From positions 186,001 to 250,000 of the forward strand of contig JADGDG010000005.1 of the NCBI GenBank assembly GCA_016744995.1: a stretch of DNA of 64,000 nt. The letters run 5' to 3'. Both the position numbers and the translations under genes were made by a program. Below the pieces are notes generated by a model. It saw only the letters and a program-made list of their open reading frames with translations. It did not search any database and was not told where the DNA came from. The stretch is from Gammaproteobacteria bacterium. Its GTDB lineage: Bacteria; Pseudomonadota; Gammaproteobacteria; GRL18. Below are positions 8,396 to 17,182 of this stretch, one piece after another. Position 1 is the first letter of the stretch; each line of letters starts with the position of its first letter.

Positions 8396-9415
8396 TTATC
8401 CCATTGGATACTGTATTTCGCTATGTACACGATCACATTTTGTGAGTATATCTTCATCAAGTTCCACTTGCATTGCAGCTAATGTGTCATTTAACTGCTC
8501 TGGAATTGTTGCCCCAACAATTGTTGATGCAATGAAATCAAACTGCATACACCAGGCGATTGCTAATGTTGTCATGCTTATATTTGCCTGCTTTGCAATT
8601 TCCAGATATTTTTCAGTTGATAATAGCGTGTTTTTGTTCAAAAAACGATTGGCCATGCTCTGCATTCGTTGATCTTTGATTTTTTGATAAGCAGTAAAGC
8701 GAGCGGGTTCAGGCATCGTCTTGCTATTATATTTTCCTGTTAAAACGCCACCAGCAAGAGGGGAGTAAGGAAGCAGTGAAATTTTTTCTTTAATATACAC
8801 TTCTTTCAATGCATCTAAATCTCGCCTGTTTAGAAGTGAAAAATTATTTTGAACCGACTCAAACCGCCTGAGCCCCAAATACTTTGCTGCTGTATTGGCC
8901 TTAGTTACTCCATGAGCTGTGTCATTTGAAGTACCGATATAGCGTACTTTGCCACTCTCTATCAGACGCTCCATGGCCTCAAGTGTTTCTTCAATAGGGA
9001 TCAGCTGGTCTGGCCAATGAATTTGATAGAGATCTAAATAATCGGTTTTCAGACGTTTTAGACTGCCTTCAACAGCTCTTTCTATATGAAACCTGTCAAG
9101 GGCTGTCAGACCGTGTCTTATGGGTGGAACAAACCAGCCATTGGCTGCTCCTGCGACTTTACTTGCTATTATTAATGAATCTCTGGGTTTATTTTTTAGC
9201 CATTCTCCAATAATTGACTCAGTTATACCGGCCAGTTGAGATTTTGGCGGAACAGGGTATAGTTCAGCGGTATCAAAAAAATTAATCCCGGCATCATAGG
9301 CTTTGTCCATGATTGCAAAAGAATCTTTTTTTGTACTTTGTGTGCCAAATGTCATAGTCCCTAATGCAATTGGACTGACTCTTAATCCTGATTGTCCAAT
9401 ATATTTATATTTCAT
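8396..9415 (-). CDS. Aldo/keto reductase, Tas-like
   Basis: 339 residues with a full aldo/keto reductase tetrad: Asp48 and Tyr53 (FDTAELYP), Lys86 (IASKVAG) and His133 (YQIHWPD). The TIM-barrel signatures near GKVRYIGTSND and LLPYSPLAGGVLTGKY match the E. coli Tas/YghZ group. It should reduce aldehydes or ketones with NADPH; the substrate cannot be told from sequence. It is transcribed towards gloA, and its start lies about 310 bases from the divergent TetR gene with operator-like words between them, so TetR control is likely. Confidence 0.92.
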   Translation of the reverse strand: MKYKYIGQSGLRVSPIALGTMTFGTQSTKKDSFAIMDKAYDAGINFFDTAELYPVPPKSQLAGITESIIGEWLKNKPRDSLIIASKVAGAANGWFVPPIRHGLTALDRFHIERAVEGSLKRLKTDYLDLYQIHWPDQLIPIEETLEAMERLIESGKVRYIGTSNDTAHGVTKANTAAKYLGLRRFESVQNNFSLLNRRDLDALKEVYIKEKISLLPYSPLAGGVLTGKYNSKTMPEPARFTAYQKIKDQRMQSMANRFLNKNTLLSTEKYLEIAKQANISMTTLAIAWCMQFDFIASTIVGATIPEQLNDTLAAMQVELDEDILTKCDRVHSEIQYPMG

Positions 9416-9645
9416 TTTAGTTCCTGAATAGTAAATTCGTTAATAATTATCAGATTCATGATATTTATTTTTTTGTTATGTTCTTTGACCAGATATTAAT
9501 TAATAAATTCAAAATGTAAGTTTATAGTTTTAATGAACAGCTGAAAGATACCTGCGTTATTATAGTAAATTATATGCTCAGAGAGCTTTTGCATTGCAGA
9601 TTTGATGCATATACAATATAACTATCGATATACTTGAATAAATAT

Positions 9646-9710
9646 ATCGATCGCTATGTTATATGAACACAAACACCTTTGCTTTGTCAATGAGATATAT
9701 TAATCGTTAC
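9646..9710. promoter_or_regulatory. Operator-like words in the aldo/keto reductase - TetR divergent region
   Basis: CGATCGCTAT (9648-9657) and AATCGTTAC (9702-9710) repeat the word seen at 6853-6910 and 7562. They sit in the 312-bp divergent region (9416-9727), close to the TetR start, the usual place for an autoregulatory site. The rest of the divergent region is AT-rich with no other gene. Confidence 0.45.
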
Positions 9711-9727
9711 AATAATTGGAAGTTCTG

Positions 9728-10333
9728 ATGGAAAAAATGTCCCCAAAAAAACAACAAACCCGCAAGCGAATGCTTGATGCAGCCAGCCAGAGTTTTAGAA
9801 GTAATGGCTATAATGGAATTGGTGTTGATGGCATTGCCAAAGCGGCAGGAGTTACTTCAGGTGCTTTTTATGCACACTTTGGTTCAAAAGATAAAGCATT
9901 TAATGCTGCTCTTGATGCCGGGCTTAATGATGTAATTGAAACTATTCCGAAACTTCAGAAAGAAGGAGGAGTAAAATGGGTTCAGAACTTTGTTAAATAC
10001 TACCTGGGCAAATCACATAGAGATGATTTGCCCTGTGGATGTCCTTTAGCGACACTTTCACCGGAAGTGGTACGCACTGGGCCCAAGACCCATGCTGCTT
10101 ATGAAGCAAAAATGAAAAAGATAGTCGAATTAGTCGCTCATGGCCTTCAGGGGAAGTCCAGAGATGAATGCCGTTCACGCGCCTGGGCAATGCTTGGTAT
10201 ACTAATTGGAGGGCTTACAATGGCGCGTGCCGTTAAAACACATAAAGCGACTGATGAAATTGCGTCTTCTATTCAGTTTTCTGCTTTGTCGGTAGCAGGA
10301 AAGGCAAGACGAGTACCAGATGCTTCGGACTAG
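9728..10333 (+). CDS. TetR/AcrR-family transcriptional regulator, NemR/YxaF-like
   Basis: About 201 residues. The N-terminal helix-turn-helix reads GIAKAAGVTSGAFYAHFGSKDKAF, standard for TetR. The ligand domain contains CGCPLATLSPEV, which lines up with the E. coli NemR segment holding redox-sensing Cys106 (GCLTVKLSAEV). A cysteine-based sensor of electrophiles or oxidants is therefore likely, but this is a by-eye alignment. E. coli NemR controls gloA and a reductase, which parallels the genes next door. I prefer ATG 9728 (GGAAG five bases upstream) to the TTG at 9716. Confidence 0.85.
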   Translation: MEKMSPKKQQTRKRMLDAASQSFRSNGYNGIGVDGIAKAAGVTSGAFYAHFGSKDKAFNAALDAGLNDVIETIPKLQKEGGVKWVQNFVKYYLGKSHRDDLPCGCPLATLSPEVVRTGPKTHAAYEAKMKKIVELVAHGLQGKSRDECRSRAWAMLGILIGGLTMARAVKTHKATDEIASSIQFSALSVAGKARRVPDASD

Positions 10334-10449
10334 ATTTAGAATAAAGGTTGCTGTTATTTATATTGGTATTATTTTTAATAAAAGGATAATGTATGTCCAT
10401 GCTCATTGTATGGTAATATAACTATACTTTTTAAACTTTGGTTATTATT

Positions 10450-10884
10450 ATGTTTTTTAAATATAGTATCGTTTTTTTATTAATTATTTATACTCTACCT
10501 TCTATAGCCAGTGATACACGTATACAGGTAGACTTCCCACCCAGGATGCAAGAGCATATGATGGCAAATATGCGAGACCATCTTTTAGCGCTACAAACCA
10601 TTACCCAGCAACTCTCATTACAACAGTTTGATGCTGCTGCCGATACAGCTGAACATCGTTTAGGAATGTCAGCAATGGACTCTCATGGTTCGAGCCATAT
10701 GGGAAAACTGATGCCTGAAGCAATGGCTGTTATTGGTACAAATATGCACCATGCTGCCAGCCGATTTGCTATAACCGCGAGAGATGCTGAGGTTGATGGC
10801 GGTTTAGAAAAAGCTTTCGGTGCATTATCAGAAGTTATGCAGCAGTGTGTCGCATGTCATAGCGGGTTCAAAATCCACCCGTAG
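10450..10884 (+). CDS. Periplasmic c-type cytochrome, cytochrome c'/c556-like
   Basis: 144 residues from ATG 10450 (an upstream TTG at 10438 is possible). A signal peptide (MFFKYSIVFLLIIYTLPSIAS) is followed by a helix-rich domain. A single haem-binding motif, CVACH, lies close to the C-terminus (about residues 133-137), as in cytochromes c' and c556 with a four-helix bundle. The middle is unusually rich in Met and His (HMMANMRDH, GMSAMDSHGSSHMG), which may matter for metal or haem ligation. The electron-transfer partner is not evident. It converges with the diguanylate cyclase gene. Confidence 0.8.
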   Translation: MFFKYSIVFLLIIYTLPSIASDTRIQVDFPPRMQEHMMANMRDHLLALQTITQQLSLQQFDAAADTAEHRLGMSAMDSHGSSHMGKLMPEAMAVIGTNMHHAASRFAITARDAEVDGGLEKAFGALSEVMQQCVACHSGFKIHP

Positions 10885-10944
10885 TAATCATGTAAAGACT
10901 AATTGCAATATCATTAGTTATTTAGATAATACACAATGTATTAT

Positions 10945-12801
10945 TCAGTATTTTTTACGCTTAGCTCTATACATGGCGGAATCTGCTGCCTTCATCAATT
11001 CCTCTGCGGTGTTTGCTTCAATAGGAAACTCTGCTATCCCTATACTAATACCAACCAGATTTTTTTGACCTTCAATGGCAATTTCCCTGATGGCTGCTGT
11101 TATTTCTTCCATCATTTTTATTGTATGGTTTGCATCGCTATCTGTTATTATAATAACAAATTCATCTCCACCTAATCTTGAGACTAAATCAGTTTTTCGA
11201 TTGATGGCTTGTTGTAATTGTTTTGCTACTTTAATCAATATTTCATCACCAACATGGTGCCCTAAATTATCATTAATAGCCTTAAACCCATCCAGGTCAA
11301 GTAAAAGCAGGGTAACTGGTTTTTTTTCACGCTCTCCAATTGCAATTTCATGATCCAGACGTTGTGTCAGCATCAGTCTGTTTGGTAAGCCGGTTAGTGC
11401 ATCATGAAGTGCGATATGTGTGAAGTGTTTTAGTTGCTCACCTTGTAAGTGGCTTTGAGTAATATCTGTAACAGAACCGATAATATTCACAGCTTTATTG
11501 TGTTCATTCAGCATGACTCGTCCATGAATTGATAAATGAGTCTCTTTACCTCTGATTTCCTGAAGTATTTCATAAGAAAAGGGTGATGTGTCTGATTGCT
11601 TAATATGATGTTGGATATCTCTATAGATGCTCTTATGGTAACCTGCTTCAATATGATCAAAAAGCCACTGCTTGGGATCAGTAATTTGCTCACTATGTAT
11701 TTTTGGACTGCCCAGGATAGTCTGACACTGATGAGATATATAACACTCGCCTGATAGAAGATTCCAGTCCCAAATACCCTCATGGCTTGAATCCATTGCC
11801 ACTGAGAAACGTTTTTCAATTTGCAGACGAACTTTTTCAGCCTTCTTGCTTCGCCAGTTGATAATCAAAATAGAGATTGTTAATAAAGCCAAAAGAATTA
11901 AGATGCTGGATAGTAATAATAATTTCACGTAACGTTGTTTATTTTCTTTAGCTAACTGAAGGGCAATGACATTAGGATCCAGATGAGCAATTGGAGTAAA
12001 AATTTTAGTATTGGAATTTTTCCCTGTAAATGATTGAATCAGGAGCTGAGCACGGTTTTCAATGAGATAGTTCCAAAAAAGTTCGGCATTTAGATTATCT
12101 ACTTCAGGGAATTGTTCAGCATTAACAACAATGGCTGAGATGCGATTTTGCAGGGCCACATCATCACGGAATAGTGGAATGATGGAGCCCGCCATCTTAT
12201 TTTGACTGGTCAGATAAGTCCCCATATCGGCAAAAGTAAACTGTTCATTTTCATCGGCTAATAGTAAGGTTTTTATTGCTGTTGTGCCAGAGCTGTAATA
12301 GCCCTCCCAGCCACTGTTTATCCCGGAATAAGACATAAGCTTTTTAAGTTGGTGTGTCGTTCCAGAACGGGGATGTGGTGCTATAAAATCAACAGCCTGT
12401 TCTGCAAGTAGCTGTAATAGTTCTTTTGCCGTATGGACATTGTGCAAATCCAGGCCGTGATCAATTGGGCCGATGAATGCAAAAAAATTATACATGATTT
12501 CAGCGGAGTAGATGCCAAACCCTTGATTTAAAAAAATATTTTCGCCTTCTGGATAGTGGCTAAAAATAAGGTCGGCCTCCCCCCTGGAAGCCATTTCGAT
12601 GACTTTTAGAGCACCAACAGAGCTGATAGTAATTTTGAGTTCTGGATGGAGTTGTTTAAAATCATCAACTAATGCAGAAATGATACCTGATTCTACCAGT
12701 GTGGTTGGTGCAACTACCCTTAATGGTGATGCTGAAACAACACCATAAGTAAATGTACATAATGTTATAGTCAGAACTAGCTTGATGATATTTTTACTCA
12801 A
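10945..12801 (-). CDS. Diguanylate cyclase with periplasmic anion-binding-protein-like sensor, PAS and GGDEF domains
   Basis: 618 residues. A signal peptide (about 1-24) precedes a periplasmic binding-protein-like domain that resembles tungstate-type (TupA-like) solute-binding proteins, with SGTTHQLKKLMSYSG and TFADMGTYLTSQ segments (to about residue 285). A transmembrane helix follows (about 295-318), then a PAS domain (from about FSVAMDSSHEGIWDWN to VTDITQ) and a GGDEF domain with an intact active site (GGDEF at 544-548) and an RxxD inhibitory site (Arg535, Asp538) five residues upstream. It should make cyclic-di-GMP in the cytoplasm in response to a periplasmic ligand. Tungstate, molybdate or another oxyanion is an inference from fold resemblance. 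Confidence 0.87.
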   Translation of the reverse strand: MSKNIIKLVLTITLCTFTYGVVSASPLRVVAPTTLVESGIISALVDDFKQLHPELKITISSVGALKVIEMASRGEADLIFSHYPEGENIFLNQGFGIYSAEIMYNFFAFIGPIDHGLDLHNVHTAKELLQLLAEQAVDFIAPHPRSGTTHQLKKLMSYSGINSGWEGYYSSGTTAIKTLLLADENEQFTFADMGTYLTSQNKMAGSIIPLFRDDVALQNRISAIVVNAEQFPEVDNLNAELFWNYLIENRAQLLIQSFTGKNSNTKIFTPIAHLDPNVIALQLAKENKQRYVKLLLLSSILILLALLTISILIINWRSKKAEKVRLQIEKRFSVAMDSSHEGIWDWNLLSGECYISHQCQTILGSPKIHSEQITDPKQWLFDHIEAGYHKSIYRDIQHHIKQSDTSPFSYEILQEIRGKETHLSIHGRVMLNEHNKAVNIIGSVTDITQSHLQGEQLKHFTHIALHDALTGLPNRLMLTQRLDHEIAIGEREKKPVTLLLLDLDGFKAINDNLGHHVGDEILIKVAKQLQQAINRKTDLVSRLGGDEFVIIITDSDANHTIKMMEEITAAIREIAIEGQKNLVGISIGIAEFPIEANTAEELMKAADSAMYRAKRKKY

Positions 12802-13031
12802 GATTTATAATCCTGTACATGTCATTGGCATTCTTCTAACGTGTTTAAAAAATTTTTTGTTGGATGTATAAGTATAAGATTAAGAAAAAAAATACTGTTT
12901 TTCAATAAAAAATGAAAAAATAAATTAAAGTATTGGGATATATTATTGGCAGGCTTCTTTTGCTCTTGTGGAGTCTTATTTAACTTATAATTTACATGGA
13001 TACTGGATAAGAGCTAAGAATGTATGGATTA

Positions 13032-13853
13032 CTATGTGAGTGATAACATTTGTTTTAATTGCATTAAGCTGTCTGCATCCCAATCAGGAGCAGGCATATC
13101 TTCTGGTAATTTTTCTCCGGGAGCAAAGCGACCGGTTCTTACTAAAGCCGTCTGGATGCCGAGTTGCTGAGCACCTAAAATATCAGTATCAGGCCTGTCG
13201 CCAATCATAAGACAGTTTCCTGCTTGTGCCTGTAACTCCTGCAGGGCAATTTCATATAATAAAGGTTCAGGTTTTCCAATGGTCACAGGCTGTTTTCCTG
13301 TTGCGATAATAAATGGTGCAACCAGTGCGCCTGCACCGGGTAAAATGGCACGTTTACCACGATAAAAAGCATCGACACTCTTATCAGGATTGGTACTGAT
13401 GAGTTGGGCTCCCCGTTTGATAATTAGATTAATGCCTGTTGTTAATGAAGCATAATCCAGTCCTTCGCCTTCTCCTACTACAACATAGTCGGCATTTTCA
13501 TGGTCTGCATGCCCATATTTCTGCAAGCTCTGATGTAAGCCCTCAGCGCCAATGGCAAAGAAGCGAAAGTTGGGTTTTTGTTGAGCAAGCCAGGCTGCTG
13601 TTGCTTCACCAGAGGTAATAATGAGGTTTTCATCAGGTCGTTTAAAGCCAATTTCTGCCATTTTATCGGCCATTGATCCGGGCAGTCTGATTGGGTTGTT
13701 GGTGACAAAGACATGGGGAATATGCTCAATACTGTGCATAAAATCGATGGCACCCTCAATGGGGTTCATTCCATGGAAAAGGATACCATCCATATCAAGC
13801 AAAATTGCAGAAAAGGGCAATTTTTCATTTGATAAGTAATTGTTTTGATACAT
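13032..13853 (-). CDS. HAD-superfamily class IIA phosphatase, NagD-like
   Basis: 273 residues with all HAD-IIA motifs: Asp20 and Asp22 in LLDMDGILF, FVTNNPIR (motif II), the lysine in TIGKPEPLLY, and GDRPDTDILGA (motif IV). The large cap between motifs II and III is the IIA type, as in NagD and p-nitrophenyl phosphatases. It should hydrolyse small phosphate esters (sugar phosphates or nucleotides); the natural substrate is unknown. It stands alone between the diguanylate cyclase and the sulfur-globule-like gene. Confidence 0.9.
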   Translation of the reverse strand: MYQNNYLSNEKLPFSAILLDMDGILFHGMNPIEGAIDFMHSIEHIPHVFVTNNPIRLPGSMADKMAEIGFKRPDENLIITSGEATAAWLAQQKPNFRFFAIGAEGLHQSLQKYGHADHENADYVVVGEGEGLDYASLTTGINLIIKRGAQLISTNPDKSVDAFYRGKRAILPGAGALVAPFIIATGKQPVTIGKPEPLLYEIALQELQAQAGNCLMIGDRPDTDILGAQQLGIQTALVRTGRFAPGEKLPEDMPAPDWDADSLMQLKQMLSLT

Positions 13854-13993
13854 GAAAACTTTTATCAGGCTGAGGGTTTATATTTTTATTTAAATAAATA
13901 AGTAAACCATTATAAAACAAGTTTTCAATTGTAGTGAAACAAAAAGCATTACTCAATGTTTTTTGCACCAATTTTAGTAACTATTTAGCAATT

Positions 13994-14548
13994 TTATTTC
14001 ATTTGAGCGGCTCTTACTTCTGCTGCTTTCATCTCGGCAGCTTTCATTTGGGCGGCTTTTATTTGCGCAGCTCTGACTTGTGCAGCACGTACTTCAGCTG
14101 CTTTCATTTGGGCAGCTTTCATCTGAGCTGCTCTTACCTGAGGTGAAAGCCCCATGGGAGCCTGGGGGGCATAGCCATGAGGGTAGCCATAGCCCTGATT
14201 ACCATAGCCCTGATTATCATAGCGGTTATAACCAGAACCCTGGTAATTATTATAGTTGTTGTTGTCGCCTCGGCCATAGAAATTGCCGCCACTGCGACCA
14301 GCTGATTGAGCATTTCCTCGTCCACGGACTCTTGATTTGATGGTGATTACAATATCACCATCCATATCTGCATCACCAGAGCCATCACCCCAGCCATTAG
14401 CGGAGCTATTTGTATAAGCATCATTTTGCATATTGTTATAACCGGAACTGTTCCAGTTGGTATTGCTATTACCATCATCCCAGAATGCATTGGCTGTCAT
14501 TGAAATGCTTGCAAAAATGGCTGTGGTGCTTAATAGAATTTTCTTCAT
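13994..14548 (-). CDS. Secreted Gly/Asn/Tyr-rich protein resembling sulfur-globule proteins, with pentapeptide-repeat tail
   Basis: 184 residues. A signal peptide ending near MTANA is followed by FWDDGN, then a Gly/Asn/Tyr/Asp-rich domain with NGWGDGSGDADMDGD, a GRGN/GRSGGNFYGRG segment and short tyrosine repeats (NQGYGNQGYGYPHGYAPQ). This composition and order resemble the sulfur globule protein family of sulfur-oxidising gammaproteobacteria, whose members form the envelope of periplasmic sulfur globules. The C-terminal tail is nine pentapeptides of form [RK]AA[QE][MVI]. The family call is from composition and order, not an alignment, so an unrelated low-complexity exported protein remains possible. 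Confidence 0.68.
   Translation of the reverse strand: MKKILLSTTAIFASISMTANAFWDDGNSNTNWNSSGYNNMQNDAYTNSSANGWGDGSGDADMDGDIVITIKSRVRGRGNAQSAGRSGGNFYGRGDNNNYNNYQGSGYNRYDNQGYGNQGYGYPHGYAPQAPMGLSPQVRAAQMKAAQMKAAEVRAAQVRAAQIKAAQMKAAEMKAAEVRAAQMK
14000..14134 (-). repeat. 15-bp tandem repeat array (9 units) encoding [RK]AA[QE][MVI]
   Basis: Nine consecutive 15-bp units at the 3' end of the sulfur-globule-like gene encode RAAQM, KAAQM, KAAEV, RAAQV, RAAQI, KAAQM, KAAEM, KAAEV and RAAQM, then a final Lys and stop. The period is exactly five codons, so unit number can change without a frameshift. The encoded tail is an alanine-rich, positively charged helix. Confidence 0.9.
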
Positions 14549-15162
14549 CTCAGGATCTCTTATGTTATTTGTTGGGCGATGAATTAAGGATAGACTATAT
14601 TCAGGGATAAAAAAACTGGTAACTATTGAATTTTCAATTTGTGGGCCTGAATTCGTTTAAAAAAAGTAAAGTGTGATTATTTCACAAAATTGATGGCAAT
14701 CGGCAACAGAAGATAACTTTATTTACAAATAAAATAAAAGCATGCAGTTAAGTGATTAAGTTGATTTTTCATTGGCAATGTTTCACTGACATTGAAGCAG
14801 GCTTATAACTGCAGGCTTATAACTGAGAGTTGAAATCGTTTTTCAGCTATTTATTTCTAATGTAAATGAGGATATATCATGATATATTTAATTAAAGTTA
14901 AGGGTTTTCTATTGGCTCTTGTTTCGGATCTGAGAGTTTTGTTTATAGGTGTACTGGAAGCCGCAAGCATGATTCCGGTTTGGGATTAATTTTTGTAACT
15001 ACTCAGCGAATTCATCTTTTGCCCGATTTCTGCGTTATTTTCGTACTCAAATGGTCACATATACTTATATGCTCACATTCTCCGTGCGAAAATGTCTTGA
15101 ACTCGGGCAAAATCTAAACACGCTGAATAGTTACCAATTTTTAGATAAAGGTTAAAAAAAGA
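14549..15162. other. Long intergenic region between the sulfur-globule-like gene and the methyltransferase gene
   Basis: 614 bases without a credible gene. It contains the promoter region of the minus-strand sulfur-globule-like gene, a perfect 14-bp direct repeat GCAGGCTTATAACT at 14797-14810 and 14811-14824, and the 140-bp palindromic element listed separately. Nothing else is recognisable. Confidence 0.5.
14995..15134. repeat. 140-bp imperfect palindrome, MITE-like element
   Basis: The two halves are near inverted copies. The outer arms GTAACTACTCAGCG (14995-15008) and CGCTGAATAGTTAC (15121-15134) match with one mismatch. Further in, TTTTGCCCGA pairs with the reverse complement of TCGGGCAAAA, then TTTTCGTAC with GTGCGAAAA (one mismatch). 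The centre (about 15050-15080) is CACATATACTTATATGCTC. It has no coding capacity and ends 28 bp before the methyltransferase gene. Such long palindromes behave as non-autonomous mobile elements or transcribed hairpins. Confidence 0.8.
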
Positions 15163-15870
15163 ATGAAATTAAATGTAGAACAGATTGATAGAACGTGCCC
15201 TGAATCTGAGATCTTTGAATCTGTTTTATCCCTGGATCATAAAAAGATCCTTGAGTTGGGTTGTGGTGATGCCAGTATTACTCGTCAAATTGCTAGAGCG
15301 GGTAACGGGCGTACTATTATTGCAACAGAGGTTGATACAATCCAGCATCAAAAAAACCTGCTGATTGATGATTTACCTAATGTTGATTTTATTTTATCAG
15401 GCAGTGAAAAAATTCCTGTTGAAGATAATTCTTTTGACATTATTCTGATGTTTAAATCATTTCATCATGTTCCCCTTGAACTGATGCAACAGTCTCTTTT
15501 TGAGATCAAGAGAGTATTAAAACCCGGAGGGCTGGTGTATATTTCTGAGCCTGTATTTGATGGTGAATTTAATGATATTTTACGTCTGTTTCATGATGAA
15601 AAGGTCGTTAGACAGGCTGCGTTTAACACAGTCAAAAAAATGGTAGATGATAAGGTTTATGAGTTATCAGAGGAGCTGTTTTTCTATACACCGGTTTTAT
15701 TTGAGAACTTTGACCAATATGCTGAGAAAGTCATTGGTGCCACTCATTCAGATCACCAGCTCTCGGATGAGCTTTATCGCACAGTCAAACAAAAATTTGA
15801 CACAGCCTATGAAAATAATCAGGGTAACTTTGCTATTCCGATTCGAGTTGACCTGCTGCAGTTAATTTAA
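15163..15870 (+). CDS. Class I SAM-dependent methyltransferase
   Basis: 235 residues with a Rossmann methyltransferase core: motif I ILELGCGDASITRQIA (about 29-44), acidic motif II (ATEVD), post-motif FDIILMFKSFHHV and motif III KRVLKPGGLVYISEP. It fits the Methyltransf_11/25 groups that methylate small molecules. No neighbour specifies the substrate. The gene starts just downstream of the palindromic element. Confidence 0.85.
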   Translation: MKLNVEQIDRTCPESEIFESVLSLDHKKILELGCGDASITRQIARAGNGRTIIATEVDTIQHQKNLLIDDLPNVDFILSGSEKIPVEDNSFDIILMFKSFHHVPLELMQQSLFEIKRVLKPGGLVYISEPVFDGEFNDILRLFHDEKVVRQAAFNTVKKMVDDKVYELSEELFFYTPVLFENFDQYAEKVIGATHSDHQLSDELYRTVKQKFDTAYENNQGNFAIPIRVDLLQLI

Positions 15871-16006
15871 GTGTATTGGTTCATAAGTTGAGGGATAGCA
15901 ATTATTCAACAGCAGAGAGGTTTTACTTCCCCATGAATCGAGACTTGAAAGTTGTGATTAAATTTTCTATCCTTAATGTTTTTTTAAAGTTGAAGCATAA
16001 TAATAT

Positions 16007-16501
16007 ATGAAACGAGTTACCTATAAAGATCTTGTGGCACAAATTGCTCCCCAGATTAAAGAATACTTTCCCTGGGATATAGAAGAGAAGCTGAGTAATG
16101 GAGATGACATTTTGTTTCTGGATGTCCGTGAAAACCAGGAATACGATACGATGTATATTGAAAACTCACTGCATGTACCACGGGGTATTTTGGAAACAGC
16201 AGTGGAATGGGACCATGAGGAAACGGAACCCGAACTGGTTGAGGCGCGAAATAAGGAGATTGTTGTTGTCTGTCGCTCTGGAAGTCGCAGTATTTTTGCA
16301 GCCTTTACCCTGATGCAAATGGGGTATAATAATGTTGCTTCGCTGAAGACGGGCCTACGTGGCTGGAATGAGTATGATCTGCCATTAGTAGACATGGAAG
16401 GAAATGCCATTGATCCGGAACTTGGTGACAGATATTTTGCTAATAAACTACTTGATTTTCAGCGCAAGCCAGAGAGTGATTCAGAACAGCACAAAGAATA
16501 A
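16007..16501 (+). CDS. Rhodanese-domain sulfurtransferase
   Basis: 164 residues, a single rhodanese domain. The LFLDVRENQEYDTMYIENSLHVPRG segment is the conserved first half, and the active loop is VVVCRSGSRS with catalytic Cys89, followed by GYNNVASLKTGLRGWNEYDLP. It should carry sulfane sulfur as a persulfide in the cytoplasm (no signal peptide). With a TusA-family gene and a sulfur-globule-like protein nearby, a role in sulfur oxidation or trafficking is plausible but unproven. The upstream gap 15871-16006 shows nothing notable. Confidence 0.93.
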   Translation: MKRVTYKDLVAQIAPQIKEYFPWDIEEKLSNGDDILFLDVRENQEYDTMYIENSLHVPRGILETAVEWDHEETEPELVEARNKEIVVVCRSGSRSIFAAFTLMQMGYNNVASLKTGLRGWNEYDLPLVDMEGNAIDPELGDRYFANKLLDFQRKPESDSEQHKE

Positions 16502-16546
16502 AACACCGGGATGAAAATTTCATTTAGCATTCGTTTAAGATCTGAT

Positions 16547-17182
16547 TTAACTAGCAGGCTTATAGACCAAAGTAATTATAAAACTAATAATAAGCAGCTG
16601 AAGCAGGGATAAATAAGGGGCATATTGAGCTAGCCATGGAAGGTTAAATGAATAAGCTAGCAGTGTTAAGATGAGTGATAAAGCAACCAGTAAGGAAGCA
16701 AAATTAATGCTCCGTACTAAAAAAGACTGATTTTTACCAGCCCAGAAGCCCATTTGCCAAATGGGCTTAAAAGCATAGACTAATGTTATGATCTGAAGCA
16801 ATAAAATAACCGAGGTAAAGTTGCTGAAAAAAACACTGGATAGATAAAATAGGATCAGATTTATATTGCCAATCGTATTCAGACTTGCATATTGAAGGTA
16901 TTCTACAGGGCCTTGTCTGCACAAATAAGGGTAATAATTCATCACTAAGGCATAAGAAATAAACGGAAAAATCCAGAATAAAGCGTAGAATAAATAACTT
17001 TCAAAATCAGGTAGAGCATATTCTGGCCAATATCGGCTAACTAACAGGCTGAGGCACAAAAAAACAATCGATTGAATGAGTACACTGAAAAGGAGCATAT
17101 TCAGTGGAGTAGAGCGAATAAATTGCCAAAGTTTAGAGGGTGCTTTATGGCCTGAGGGGCCTAATGGTAGTGCCACACACAT
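16547..17182 (-). CDS. Polytopic inner-membrane protein of unknown function
   Basis: 211 residues with about five or six hydrophobic segments, for example LNMLLFSVLIQSIVFLCLSLLV, LFYALFWIFPFISYALVM, ILFYLSSVFF, VILLLQIITLVYAF and LLVALSLILTLLAY. A short N-terminal cytoplasmic stretch contains SGHKAPSKLWQFIRSTPLNML. The opening and the helix pattern are slightly reminiscent of the first half of NnrS-type haem/copper membrane proteins, but the protein is about half their length and I do not claim the family. It is convergent with the rhodanese gene. Confidence 0.65.
   Translation of the reverse strand: MCVALPLGPSGHKAPSKLWQFIRSTPLNMLLFSVLIQSIVFLCLSLLVSRYWPEYALPDFESYLFYALFWIFPFISYALVMNYYPYLCRQGPVEYLQYASLNTIGNINLILFYLSSVFFSNFTSVILLLQIITLVYAFKPIWQMGFWAGKNQSFLVRSINFASLLVALSLILTLLAYSFNLPWLAQYAPYLSLLQLLIISFIITLVYKPAS

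Noticed and set aside
13934..14340. Plus-strand frames opposite the sulfur-globule-like gene
   Set aside because: They arise from the 15-bp repeat and Gly-rich codons read in antisense; no ribosome binding site or recognisable product.
16547..17182. NnrS-family membrane protein
   Set aside because: Only a faint resemblance at the N-terminus and about half the usual length; left as unknown membrane protein.
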